A stretch of DNA of 64,000 nt from the NCBI RefSeq assembly GCF_001027285.1, contig NZ_CP011509.1, positions 236,501 to 300,500 of the forward strand, written 5' to 3'. Both the position numbers and the translations under genes were made by a program. Shown here one piece after another: positions 8,149 to 15,801 of the stretch; position 1 is the first letter of the stretch; each line of letters starts with the position of its first letter. The notes beneath the pieces were generated by a model. The model was not told where the DNA came from and did not search any database. It was given only the letters and a program-made list of their open reading frames with translations. The stretch comes from Archangium gephyra (GTDB lineage: Bacteria > Myxococcota > Myxococcia > Myxococcales > Myxococcaceae).

Positions 8149-9084
8149 ATGGACCAGGCCACCCAGCTCTCGCGCGCCGCGCTGATGTTCCTCTCGCGCC
8201 GCGAGGGATTGAAGGATGTCGCCACCGAAGTCCCCGCCCTGCGCCGCATCGCCCGCCGCTTCATCGCCGGAGAGACCCTGGAAGAGGCCGTCTCCGCCGT
8301 GAAGGAGCTCAACGCGCAAGGACTCACCGTCTCCTTCGACCACCTCAACGAGGCGGTGCGCAACGCGGACGAGACGCTCGACGAGGTGCGCGAGTACCAG
8401 CGGTTGCTGGCGCGCATCGACCAGCTGGGCGTACAGGGCAACGTGTCCTTGAAGCTGACACAATGCGGGCTGCTCTTCGACCCGGAGCTGGCGCTGCGCA
8501 ACGCGCGCGAGGTGGTGGCCAACGCGAAGCGGCGCGGCTCCTTCGTGCGCGTGGACATGGAGCAGGGCGAGGTGACCCAGGCCACGCTGGATGTGGTGCG
8601 CGCGCTGCACCGGGAGTTCGGCGAGCCGCACGTGGGCGCGGTGCTGCAAAGCTACCTCTACCGCACCGAGTCCGACGCCCGCGCCCTGTGCGCCGAGCGC
8701 ATCCGCATCCGCCTGTGCAAGGGCGCCTACCTGGAGGGGCCCGGCATCGCCTACCAGGACAAGCGGGACGTGGATGACAACTTCCTGCGCGTCATGCGCA
8801 TCCTGCTCGACAGCGGGCTGTACCACGGCATCGCCACGCACGATGAGCGCATGATTGAAGAGACGTTGGCGTATGCCCGGAAGAAGGGGCTGGCGCGCGG
8901 CGCCTTCGAGTTCCAGATGCTCTATGGCATCCGCAGGGATTTGCAGGAGCGGCTGGTGGCCGAGGGCCACCCGGTGCGCGTCTACGTGCCCTACGGCAAG
9001 CACTGGTACCCGTACTTCATGCGCCGGCTCGCCGAGCGCCCCGCCAACGTCTGGTTCGTGATGAAGAACCTGGTGAAGGGTTAG
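8149..9084 (+). CDS. Proline dehydrogenase
   Basis: A 311-residue monofunctional proline dehydrogenase (PutA PRODH domain family). It oxidises L-proline to 1-pyrroline-5-carboxylate with FAD and passes electrons to quinone at the inner membrane. The beta/alpha barrel signatures are visible: VSFDHLNEAV, GNVSLKLTQCG, FVRVDMEQ, RLCKGAYLEGP, IATHDERMI, FEFQMLYGIRRDLQ and VYVPYGKHWYPYFMRRLAERPAN, the last holding the substrate arginines. There is no fused aldehyde dehydrogenase domain, so a separate P5C dehydrogenase is needed; none is in this window. Its last 4 bases overlap the convergent gene at 9081. Confidence 0.93.
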   Translation: MDQATQLSRAALMFLSRREGLKDVATEVPALRRIARRFIAGETLEEAVSAVKELNAQGLTVSFDHLNEAVRNADETLDEVREYQRLLARIDQLGVQGNVSLKLTQCGLLFDPELALRNAREVVANAKRRGSFVRVDMEQGEVTQATLDVVRALHREFGEPHVGAVLQSYLYRTESDARALCAERIRIRLCKGAYLEGPGIAYQDKRDVDDNFLRVMRILLDSGLYHGIATHDERMIEETLAYARKKGLARGAFEFQMLYGIRRDLQERLVAEGHPVRVYVPYGKHWYPYFMRRLAERPANVWFVMKNLVKG

Positions 9085-9536
9085 CGCTCCACCCGCTGCC
9101 GTCCGGTGAGCCGCAGGGCCGCATCCTGCACGGTGTGCACGAGCGCCCAGAAGGCGGACACTCCCGCCTGGGCATAGAGCATCCACGCCGGCACGCCGAC
9201 GCCGGCCAACTTGTGGATGAGCTCCAGGGCATCCCCCAGCTCCTCGTTGGCCACGCGCGCGCTGGCCCACCGGCCCCACAGCCCGAGGAAGCCCTCCACC
9301 CGCCGCACCACCGGGTGCTCCGGGGCCACGGGGGAGACCCACACGAGGCCGTCCTCCTGCCCGGGCGCCTGGGGCTCGAGCGGGCGCTCCTGCGTCTGCC
9401 GGGAGAGCTCGGCGGCCAGGACGGGACGGTGCGAGGCCGTGAGCCCGTCCTCCACGTCCCCTTCCATCCCAAAGGCGCTCAGCAGGGGGAACGCCTGCCG
9501 GGGATCATACGGGTGCTGGACGTTCATGACGTTCAT
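9081..9536 (-). CDS. Hypothetical protein coupled to the PadR regulator
   Basis: A 151-residue protein I do not recognise. The C-terminal half has one or two hydrophobic segments (VGVPAWMLYAQAGVSAFWAL), so it is probably membrane-attached; the N-terminal half is polar. Its ATG directly abuts the stop codon of the padR-like gene, so it is very likely translated from the same message. PadR genes are often followed by the membrane protein they control, and that arrangement fits here. It converges with proline dehydrogenase, overlapping by 4 bases. Confidence 0.65.
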   Translation of the reverse strand: MNVMNVQHPYDPRQAFPLLSAFGMEGDVEDGLTASHRPVLAAELSRQTQERPLEPQAPGQEDGLVWVSPVAPEHPVVRRVEGFLGLWGRWASARVANEELGDALELIHKLAGVGVPAWMLYAQAGVSAFWALVHTVQDAALRLTGRQRVER

Positions 9537-9848
9537 TCAGAATGCCTCCGCCGTCTGCAGCAGGCCGAGCAGGGCCGTGCGCTGCTCCCTCGCCACCTTC
9601 CGCCCTTCCCCAGTCAGCTCGTAGTACCGCCTCGGACGTCCGCCTCTCTCGGGCATGGGGTCTCCATCGAAGCTGCGCAACAACCCCTCCCTCTCCAGCG
9701 CCTTGAGCGCCGGGTACACAGACCCTTCGTTCAGGTGGATCTTCCCGTTCGATCTCTCCCGGACCCTCTCGATGATCTCCAACCCGAAGCCCTTCCCGCC
9801 GATCAGCGACATCAAGATGGCGGTCCGGGCTGAAATCGGAGTGTCCAT
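9537..9848 (-). CDS. PadR family transcriptional regulator
   Basis: A 103-residue protein of the small PadR group. The N-terminal winged helix is clear: ARTAILMSLIGGKGFGLEI, then NEGSVYPALKALEREGLL (recognition helix) and the beta wing ERGGRPRRYYELTGEG. PadR proteins are dimeric repressors that bind inverted repeats and release DNA on binding small molecules. The ATG at 9848 is preferred over the codon at 9884 because MDTPISARTAIL is the usual family start. A palindrome 33 bases upstream of the start (9881-9903) is a candidate autoregulatory operator. Confidence 0.88.
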   Translation of the reverse strand: MDTPISARTAILMSLIGGKGFGLEIIERVRERSNGKIHLNEGSVYPALKALEREGLLRSFDGDPMPERGGRPRRYYELTGEGRKVAREQRTALLGLLQTAEAF

Positions 9849-9880
9849 GGAGCCGGAGACTAACCGGGAATCCCTGGTTT

Positions 9881-9903
9881 GCAACCTGAAGGTTTGAGGT
9901 TGC
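9881..9903. promoter_or_regulatory. Inverted repeat upstream of padR, candidate operator
   Basis: GCAACCT (9881-9887) and AGGTTGC (9897-9903) are perfect inverted repeats separated by 9 bases. A shorter inverted repeat, AACCT-GA-AGGTT, is nested at 9883-9894. The site sits just upstream of the PadR start. PadR regulators bind such dyads near their own promoters, so this is a plausible operator. Confidence 0.5.
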
Positions 9904-9923
9904 CTGCTCGTGACAGGAAGCGG

Positions 9924-10148
9924 TCAGACGGGCAGGGACGCGAAGGAGGAGTCCGGGGCGAGCCCCTGACGGGCCCGCTTGCGAGGCGCCGGCGTCCAGC
10001 GGGCCGGGAGGAGCTTCTCGGTGAGCACCGAGCGGCGAGAGAGCGAGAACCCATCCTCGCAGCCGTCGTCCAGCTTCGCGCCCTCGACCTGGAAGTAGCC
10101 CAGCGTGAGCTCCATCATCTCTCCCCCGTCCTGACTCCAGGACTCCAT
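9924..10148 (-). CDS. Small hypothetical protein
   Basis: A 74-residue reading frame starting MESWSQDGGEMMELTLGYF. It has no signal peptide or membrane segment and is basic near the middle (PAPRKRARQG). I do not recognise it. Coding status rests on the start position after a palindromic promoter-like site and on the same direction as padR. A longer start at 10208 would translate across the palindrome and is less likely. Confidence 0.4.
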   Translation of the reverse strand: MESWSQDGGEMMELTLGYFQVEGAKLDDGCEDGFSLSRRSVLTEKLLPARWTPAPRKRARQGLAPDSSFASLPV

Positions 10149-10165
10149 GGCCGGCACAGTATCCT

Positions 10166-10181
10166 CAATCCTTGAGGATTG
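10166..10181. promoter_or_regulatory. Perfect 16-base palindrome, candidate operator
   Basis: CAATCCT (10166-10172) and AGGATTG (10175-10181) form a perfect palindrome with a 2-base centre. It lies 18 bases upstream of the small gene at 10148. On the minus strand it reads GCAATCCTCAAGGATTG, which shares the GCAA-CCTCAA arrangement with the repeat next to padR (GCAACCTCAA), so the same regulator may bind both. Confidence 0.45.
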
Positions 10182-10424
10182 CAATGTTCCACCCTTGCTG
10201 TCCTTCATGAGGCTCCCCCCTTTCTGGCGTGGCCCCCGAAGCGGGAACTCCGACAGACGGACGCATTCAACACGCCCCCTCTGTCAGAGAGACGGAGACC
10301 CACCGAATCGCTGGCGAAGACGCGGCCAGGGACGCCTGAAGACCTGACAACCTGACGAAGCCGGGTGTTCCCGGCGCGAGGCTTGCCGCCCCCCGCGGAT
10401 GGCGATACGAGGAGGGCTCCTCCC

Positions 10425-10715
10425 ATGCGGCGCGCCCTGTCCACCCTGCTCGCACTCGTCCTCGTCCTGCTGCTGGGCGCGACGGCGGCCCGCGCGTCGG
10501 AGGACACGTCCTGTGAGGACTGCTGCGAGAGCACCACGCCGTGCCCCGCCACCTGCCTGGCTTGTCCGTGTGGCCGCATGCTGTCCCCCCTGCCCGTGGA
10601 AGCGCCCTCGCTACCACCGGCCTGGCTGCAACACGTGCCCGCTGGATGGACGGAACCCCTTCCTCCGCCCCTCCGGTTGCACGCGTGTGACGTATTCCAG
10701 CCTCCCCGTGACTGA
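10425..10715 (+). CDS. Small secreted Cys-rich protein
   Basis: A 96-residue protein with a classical signal peptide (MRRALSTLLALVLVLLLG, cleavage probably after ARA) and a mature N-terminus with a cysteine cluster: CEDCCESTTPCPATCLACPCG. The C-terminus ends in the aromatic/proline pattern CDVFQPPR, which I associate with small proteins beside metal-efflux genes. The Cys cluster could bind metal or form disulfides in the periplasm. It precedes a thioredoxin-like lipoprotein and the CAGU selenoprotein, all on the plus strand, so a role in metal or thiol chemistry is reasonable but not shown. Confidence 0.65.
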   Translation: MRRALSTLLALVLVLLLGATAARASEDTSCEDCCESTTPCPATCLACPCGRMLSPLPVEAPSLPPAWLQHVPAGWTEPLPPPLRLHACDVFQPPRD

Positions 10716-10871
10716 AATTCAACTTCCCCTTTGTTCTTTTATTTCCGGGTTCGGGTTTCCGGGGGTTTAGCGCCCCGGAGTCCGGGGGATTCCAACCCCT
10801 TACCCCGTCTCGGATTCCGTCAGACCCATTTCTTTCCGCCCGGGCCCGAAGCCCGCGCGGAGGAGCTGAAC

Positions 10872-11504
10872 ATGCGTTGGATGAAGACCCTGTGTGTCCT
10901 GGGTGGCCTCGCCGCCGCCGGATGCGCCACCCCCTCCGCCCACGGCAACCTCAGCTCGCTGAGCGTCGCCTCCTCCCAGGACGCCGCCTTCTGCGAGCAC
11001 CGCATCCCCCAGGAGAACTGCACCCGCTGCCACCCCGAGCTCGCCCCCCGCTTCCAGGCCGCGAAGGACTGGTGCGGCGAGCACGGCGTCCCCGAGTCCC
11101 AGTGCTTCACCTGCCACCCGGACCTGTCCTTCGAGCCCCTGCCGGTGCTCGCCCCCGGCGCGGATCTGGTGAAGCTCTCCCACGAGGGCGAGGACGTGCC
11201 CGAGCTCGCCCCCCACGCCGTGCCCGGCAAGGTCACCGTCTTCGACTTCTACGCCGACTGGTGCCCCCCCTGCCGCAAGGTGGATGCCCACATGTTCTCC
11301 CTGCTCAACACGCGCCAGGACATCGCCTACCGCAAGCTCAATGTCGTCTCGTGGGACTCGCCCCTCGCCAAGCGCCACCTCGGGCAGGTGGAGAACCTCC
11401 CGTACCTCGTCGTGTATGGGAAGGACGGGAAGCAGGTGCGCACCGTGAAGGGTTTCGACCTGGCCGCGCTGAACGCGGCGCTCGCCGAGGCGGGTGCACG
11501 ATGA
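10872..11504 (+). CDS. Thioredoxin-fold lipoprotein with two CxxCH motifs
   Basis: A 210-residue protein. The signal ends in the lipobox LAAAGCA (Cys18), so it should be anchored in a membrane facing the periplasm or surface. Residues 35-85 hold two similar units, each with a Cys-rich lead and CxxCH: FCEHRIPQENCTRCHPEL and WCGEHGVPESQCFTCHPDL. CxxCH can hold c-type heme, but related CEH-CxxCH units also occur in metal-efflux adaptors, so metal binding is the other option. The C-terminal half is a thioredoxin domain with active site DWCPPCRKVD. GGAGCTGAAC before the ATG at 10872 sets the start. Its stop overlaps the next ATG (ATGA), coupling it to the selenoprotein. Confidence 0.85.
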   Translation: MRWMKTLCVLGGLAAAGCATPSAHGNLSSLSVASSQDAAFCEHRIPQENCTRCHPELAPRFQAAKDWCGEHGVPESQCFTCHPDLSFEPLPVLAPGADLVKLSHEGEDVPELAPHAVPGKVTVFDFYADWCPPCRKVDAHMFSLLNTRQDIAYRKLNVVSWDSPLAKRHLGQVENLPYLVVYGKDGKQVRTVKGFDLAALNAALAEAGAR

Positions 11505-12523
11505 GATGGGTGCCCATCGCCGTGGGCCTGCTGGGGCTCGCCATTCCCAACCGCGCCGCCGCCTGCGCGGGTTGAAGCAATCCCAACCTCCCGGTCGGGA
11601 GGGATTCCCTGTCCACCCTTCGCGCCGGGGAGACCAGCGTCTCCCTGTCCTCCCTCGCCACGTCCGTCCATGTGGTGCATCCGTCCGAGTGTCCGGACAT
11701 CGGCCCCATCTGCCAGGTGCGGGAGGAGCCGCCCCAGCTCCATGACCAGCACTTCACCATCGCCGAGCTGCGCGCCACGCTCGAGCATGGGCTGACCGAC
11801 GCGCTCGGCGTGGAGGTGCAGCTGCCCCTGCGCCTGAGCGCCACCACCGTGCGCTTCACCACGCTCGAGGGCACGCCCCTCACGCTCGACTACGAGAACA
11901 TCCACCACCGCGATGAGACGCTGTTCGGCCTCGGAGACCCGTGGGTGCTGGGGCGCTATGCGTGGCGGCTCGGAGGCGTGGGCCTGGCGGCGCGGCTGGG
12001 GGTAACGGTTCCCCTGGGGGGAACGGTGGAGAACCCGTTCGCGCTCGGCGCCCAGGGACTGCCCCATCAGCATGTGCAGTTCGGCACCGGCACCGTGCAG
12101 CCACTGCTCGGCCTGGAGGCCTCGCGCGCCTGGGGAGACTGGGGCGCTCGCCTCTATGGCCAGGCACAGCTGTCCCTCGTGGAGAACCGGTTCGGGTACC
12201 AGAGTGGCAGCCGCTTCGCCGCCGGTGTCTCCGCCGAAGGGCCTGTCATCGGCGCCCTGCGCTTCGGGGTCAGCGCCGATGTCGTCAACGAGCAGCCCGA
12301 ACGCTGGGATGGGCTCGTCCAACAGGATGGCAACCTCGGCCGCACCGATGTCCTCGCCGGCGCGGGCCTCGCGTTGCCGGTGGGCGCCGTGCGGCTCGGG
12401 TTGAATCTCCGGGTGCCCGTGTACCAGCACATCATCGGACACCATGGACAGCTCACGTATCCGGGCATCCTCCAGCTGACCGCGGGCTCCACCTTCGGTG
12501 GCTCGGGGCCTTCTCAGCCCTGA
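11501..12523 (+). CDS. Probable selenoprotein: CAGU motif plus beta-barrel-like domain
   Basis: A 340-residue protein if the in-frame TGA at 11573-11575 (codon 25) is read as selenocysteine. The start is MRWVPIAVGLLGLAIPNR, a signal peptide followed by Ala-Ala-Ala and then CAG-Sec-SNPNLP, a Cys-x-x-Sec redox motif at residues 22-25. The same frame stays open for 315 codons after TGA, with good codon bias. A SECIS-like hairpin follows directly. Residues 95-335 alternate short amphipathic strands (GLAARLGVTVPLGG, GALRFGVSADVV) and look like an outer-membrane beta-barrel. It is ATGA-coupled to the CxxCH thioredoxin lipoprotein, a likely redox partner. Its stop overlaps the convergent glutathione reductase by 10 bases. 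The alternative is a TGC-to-TGA mutation or two separate genes; the hairpin argues against that. Confidence 0.75.
11576..11606 (+). promoter_or_regulatory. SECIS-like hairpin after the CAGU codon
   Basis: Directly after TGA, CCTCCC (11587-11592) pairs with GGGAGG (11597-11602) around a GGTC loop, and AATC (11579-11582) pairs with GATT (11603-11606) below a 4-base bulge. The GGUC loop begins 18 bases after UGA. In E. coli fdhF the loop has the same GGUC core at about 19 bases, where SelB binds. Confidence 0.75.
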
Positions 12524-13920
12524 CGGGCGTCGTGACCCAGCTCCTTCGCCGCCGTCTCGGCTGGGTCCGGACGCTTGTCCCTCATCGTCACGAACTCCTC
12601 GGCCGCCGTCGGGTGGATGCCCACCGTCGCGTCCAGCTGCTTCTTCGTCACGCCACACTTCAGCGCCACCGCCAACCCCTGGATGATCTCCGGCGCGTCC
12701 GCTCCCACCATGTGGAAGCCCAACACCCTGCCGCTCTCGCGCTCGACGATGACCTTCATCATCGTCCGCTCGTCCCGCCCGCTCAGCGTGTGCTTCATCG
12801 GCCGGAAGTTGGAGACGTACACGTCCACCTTGCCGTGACGCTCCCGCGCCTCGAGCTCCGTACACCCCACCGTCCCCACCGGCGGCTGGCTGAACACCGC
12901 TGACGCCACCCCCGTGTGGTCCATCTTCGTCGGGTTGTCGTGGAAGAGCGTCTCCGCCAGCGCCCGGCCCTCGGCGATCGCCACCGGCGTGAGGTTGATG
13001 CGGTCCGTCACGTCTCCCACCGCGTAGAGGCTCTCCACGCTCGTGCGCGACCACTCGTCCACCTCCACCGCGCCCCGTGCGTCCAGCCGCACGCCCACCT
13101 CCTCCAGCCCCAGCCCCTTCGTGTTCGGCACCCGCCCCGTCGCGTACAACACCGCGTCCACCTCGAGCGTGTCTCCCATCCGCGTCAGCAGGCTCAACGT
13201 CCCGTCCGCCCGCTTCTCGATGTCCCGGATGAACGTCTCGGGCCGGATGTCGATGCCCTTCTTGCGCATCTCCTGCGTGAGCATCGCCCGGATGTCGTCA
13301 TCGAAGCCGCGCAGCACCGTGTCGCCCCGGATGAGCATCATCACCTTGGCGCCCAGCGCGTTGAAGATGCCCGCGAACTCCACCCCGATGTAGCCCCCTC
13401 CCACGATGGCCACCCGCCGCGGCAACTCCTGCAGGCCCAGCGCTCCGTCCGAGGAGATGGCGTGCTCGATGCCCGGCACCTCGGGGAGGAAGGGATGGGA
13501 GCCCGTGGCCACCAGGATGCGCCCCGCCGTGTAGTGCTGGCCCTTCACCTCCACCGTGTGCCCGTCCACCACCCGGCCCCGGCCCTCGATGAGTTGTACC
13601 CCCGAGTCCTTCAAGAGCCGCCGGTAGACCCCGTCGAGCCGCTCCAGCTCCTTGTCCTTCGCGGCCTGGAGCTTCTTCCAGTCGAAGCCGGGCTCCGAGA
13701 GCGACCAGCCGTAACCGGCCGCGTCCTCGAACTCGGCGTGGAAGTGGGCACCGTAGACGAGCAGCTTCTTGGGCACGCAGCCCCGGTGCACACAGGTGCC
13801 GCCGATGCGGTTGTCCTCACAGATGGCCACGCGCGCGCCATACGAGCCCGCGCGCCGGCTCGACGCCACCCCGCCCGAGCCCGCGCCAATCGTGAACAAA
13901 TCGAAGTCGTACTGGGGCAT
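12514..13920 (-). CDS. gor: Glutathione-disulfide reductase
   Basis: A 468-residue FAD-dependent pyridine nucleotide-disulfide oxidoreductase. It has the FAD-binding GAGSGGVASSRRA at residues 12-24, the redox disulfide GGTCVHRGCVPKK (about 40-52), the NAD(P)-binding GGGYIGVEFAGIF, the second FAD contact YAVGDVTDRINLTPVA and the C-terminal catalytic HPTAAEEF. The sequence fits glutathione reductase better than lipoamide dehydrogenase, because of VHRGCVPKK and the short spacing. It reduces glutathione disulfide with NADPH in the cytoplasm. Its end overlaps the convergent selenoprotein gene by 10 bases. A MITE-like element lies just upstream of its start. Confidence 0.92.
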   Translation of the reverse strand: MPQYDFDLFTIGAGSGGVASSRRAGSYGARVAICEDNRIGGTCVHRGCVPKKLLVYGAHFHAEFEDAAGYGWSLSEPGFDWKKLQAAKDKELERLDGVYRRLLKDSGVQLIEGRGRVVDGHTVEVKGQHYTAGRILVATGSHPFLPEVPGIEHAISSDGALGLQELPRRVAIVGGGYIGVEFAGIFNALGAKVMMLIRGDTVLRGFDDDIRAMLTQEMRKKGIDIRPETFIRDIEKRADGTLSLLTRMGDTLEVDAVLYATGRVPNTKGLGLEEVGVRLDARGAVEVDEWSRTSVESLYAVGDVTDRINLTPVAIAEGRALAETLFHDNPTKMDHTGVASAVFSQPPVGTVGCTELEARERHGKVDVYVSNFRPMKHTLSGRDERTMMKVIVERESGRVLGFHMVGADAPEIIQGLAVALKCGVTKKQLDATVGIHPTAAEEFVTMRDKRPDPAETAAKELGHDARQG

Positions 13921-13934
13921 CGCGTGTCTCCTGA

Positions 13935-14198
13935 TTTCCCCTCTCCCCTCGGGAGAGGGACGGGGTGAGGGTGCCCGTCACCGTCTTGCAGCCCGTGAAG
14001 GTGGGCAGCGTGCTCCCGATATGCTCCCACGTGAACCCGGTGACACGGTGCGCATTCGTTCATCCGGACAGAAGCCAACGTTCCGTCTGATTTCCACGGC
14101 ACCCGAGCACGGAAACGGATCCGGAGTGGACCCTCACGGGCTGAACCCGAGGCATCCGGCACCCTCACCCCGTCCCTCTCCCGGAGGGCGAGGGGAAA
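13935..14198. mobile_element. MITE-like element with 41-base terminal inverted repeats
   Basis: The 41 bases at 13935-13975 are nearly the perfect reverse complement of 14158-14198 (a few differences near the centre). Each end is itself a small hairpin built on CCCTCTCCC and GGGAGAGGG. The 182-base interior has no convincing gene. This looks like a non-autonomous miniature inverted-repeat element. A third copy of one end occurs at 58566-58606. It fills most of the 313-base gap between the glutathione reductase gene and the next gene. Confidence 0.65.
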
Positions 14199-14233
14199 TG
14201 TCTACATTCACCGGGCAGAGTCCGGAGGTGCTT

Positions 14234-14755
14234 GTGAGCGAGCGGGCGGGCAGGCGTTTCTTCCGGGGACTCGGCGCGGGAGTGCTCGGAACCCTGGCCC
14301 TCACCGCCTCCGAGCCCCTCCGCGAGTTCCTCCTCGGACATCCGCCTCCCTACTCGGTGAGCCACATCGCCAGGCGAGCGGCTCGCGCGTGGCTCGGCGT
14401 ACGGCTGCGTCCCGGTGAGGCGCAACGGTGGGGACTCTTCCTGCGCTGGCTCTACGGGCCCACCCTCGGGGTGCTCTCCCTCCAGTTCCCTGGCCCCGCT
14501 CCCCTCCGCGGCCTCCTGCTCGGGGGAGGCGTGTGGCTCTTCGAGTGGCTCTCCTTTCCGCGTCTGCGCGTCACGCCGCCCCCACGCACCTGGTCTCCCG
14601 CCGAGCGCCAGTGGCTCGCCCTGCAGTGTCTGCTCTTCGGGCTCGTCGCCGCCTCCGTGCGCCCACGCCGGCAGGCGGACGGGCTCGCGAGCGGACGCCC
14701 GCCGCCCGAGGAATGGCTCCCGGTTGCACCCGGCGCCCCCCTCTCCCCACCTTGA
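14234..14755 (+). CDS. Hypothetical membrane protein
   Basis: A 173-residue protein of unknown function. It has a twin-arginine-like basic start (ERAGRRFFRG) and a hydrophobic segment (GAGVLGTLALTA), then two or three further hydrophobic stretches (YGPTLGVLSLQF, RGLLLGGGVWLFEWL, LQCLLFGLVAAS). It is probably an inner-membrane protein with 3-4 segments. I prefer the GTG at 14234, because GGAGG lies 5 bases upstream. An ATG at 14198 would place the start inside the terminal repeat of the MITE-like element. Confidence 0.6.
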   Translation: MSERAGRRFFRGLGAGVLGTLALTASEPLREFLLGHPPPYSVSHIARRAARAWLGVRLRPGEAQRWGLFLRWLYGPTLGVLSLQFPGPAPLRGLLLGGGVWLFEWLSFPRLRVTPPPRTWSPAERQWLALQCLLFGLVAASVRPRRQADGLASGRPPPEEWLPVAPGAPLSPP

Positions 14756-14791
14756 ACCCGTCAACGTTTCGAACGTCCGGAGGAGCGGCGA

Positions 14792-15124
14792 ATGTGGGCT
14801 CGCTGGTTGAACGTCATCCTGGGCTTCTGGCTGGTGTCCGCGCCTTTCGTGCTCGATTACCGGCTCCAGCAAGCTCAGTTGAATGACCTGTGCGTGGGGC
14901 TGGGCGCCATGCTGCTGGCCCTCGCGGCCATCGCCATCCCCAAGCTGCGCTACGCCAACACGGTGCTCGGCGTGTGGCTCATCGTCTCGCCCTTCCTCCT
15001 GGGCTTCGGCGGCTACCGCGCCGCCACCCTCAACGACATCATCGTGGGCCTGCTCATCACCGCGCTGTCGCTCGTCTGGGATCACCGGGACTGGACGCCT
15101 CATCGCAGGCCCCTCCACGCCTGA
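14792..15124 (+). CDS. SPW repeat membrane protein
   Basis: A 110-residue membrane protein made of two similar halves, each a pair of transmembrane helices: WLNVILGFWLVSAPFVLDY with NDLCVGLGAMLLALAAIA, then ANTVLGVWLIVSPFLLGF with NDIIVGLLITALSL. This matches the SPW repeat family (named for Ser-Pro-Trp; here the core is SAPF and SPFL). Four helices and a short His/Arg-rich cytoplasmic tail are predicted. Function of the family is unknown. A GGAGGAGCGG ribosome binding site precedes the ATG. Confidence 0.85.
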   Translation: MWARWLNVILGFWLVSAPFVLDYRLQQAQLNDLCVGLGAMLLALAAIAIPKLRYANTVLGVWLIVSPFLLGFGGYRAATLNDIIVGLLITALSLVWDHRDWTPHRRPLHA

Positions 15125-15185
15125 CGCTTCGTCCGTTGCCCGAAGGGTGTCGTGCATGGACGCGCCGCCCTCGGAGGAGCACGCC

Positions 15186-15668
15186 ATGCCGTCCTTCCTC
15201 AAGCCCTGCCTCATCGCGGCGAGCACCCTCGCCCTCACCGCGTGTGTCACGTTCGGCAAGCAGAAGACGAACGCGCCCCGGCTGACCTGCGCCCCCGAGA
15301 CCGTCGAGCTCATGAAGAAGCTGCGCCTGGAGCCCGGTCAGCAGGGCTCCCTGCAGCTCGACGCCGCCCAGCCAGGAGGCCCCACCGATTACGGCGTCTA
15401 CCGCCAGGGCAAGGTGACGAGCCGCCTGGAGAGCGCCGTGGGAGACCTGCCCGCGGGCACGCTCGTCGTGGGCGTGCTCTGGATGGACACCGGCAAGGTC
15501 CAGGTCCGCTACACCCAGGCGAGCCTGCCGGATGGACAGAACCATCCCGTGTGCCTCGTGCTCGGCGCCTCGGCTCCGGGCGGCCTCTACGCCGAGGCCG
15601 GCACCACCCCCAGCGCCATCACCCTGCCCAGGAGCGCCCCCTTCACCGTCGTCTCCCAGTTCGAGTGA
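15186..15668 (+). CDS. Hypothetical lipoprotein
   Basis: A 160-residue protein with a lipoprotein signal: MPSFLKPCLIAASTLALTAC, with the lipobox LTAC at Cys20. The mature part is a small beta-rich domain (GVYRQGKVTSRLESAVGDLPAGTLVVGVLW) that I do not recognise. GGAGGAGCACGCC before the ATG at 15186 supports the start. It is likely anchored in the inner or outer membrane facing the periplasm. No functional link to its neighbours is evident. Confidence 0.7.
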   Translation: MPSFLKPCLIAASTLALTACVTFGKQKTNAPRLTCAPETVELMKKLRLEPGQQGSLQLDAAQPGGPTDYGVYRQGKVTSRLESAVGDLPAGTLVVGVLWMDTGKVQVRYTQASLPDGQNHPVCLVLGASAPGGLYAEAGTTPSAITLPRSAPFTVVSQFE

Positions 15669-15801
15669 GGGAAGGGAGGCCCCCTCACCGAGCGCTCGCG
15701 GGCGTGGCCCTTGCCCCCCGTGCGGCCTGGCGGATCCTGACAGGGCCCCGGGGAGTCCCCATCCTCTGCGGGAACCCGCATCACCCAGAAGGAGTCCCAC
15801 C

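Noticed and set aside
11672-12523. A separate gene starting at ATG 11672 after a short peptide gene ending at TGA 11575
   Set aside because: The frame is continuous through TGA with normal codon bias, the first 25 codons form a signal peptide plus CAG, no ribosome site precedes 11672, and a SECIS-like hairpin follows TGA.
11327-13054. Minus-strand 575-codon frame over the selenoprotein and gor
   Set aside because: Low-complexity, overlaps two convincing genes and has no recognisable domain.
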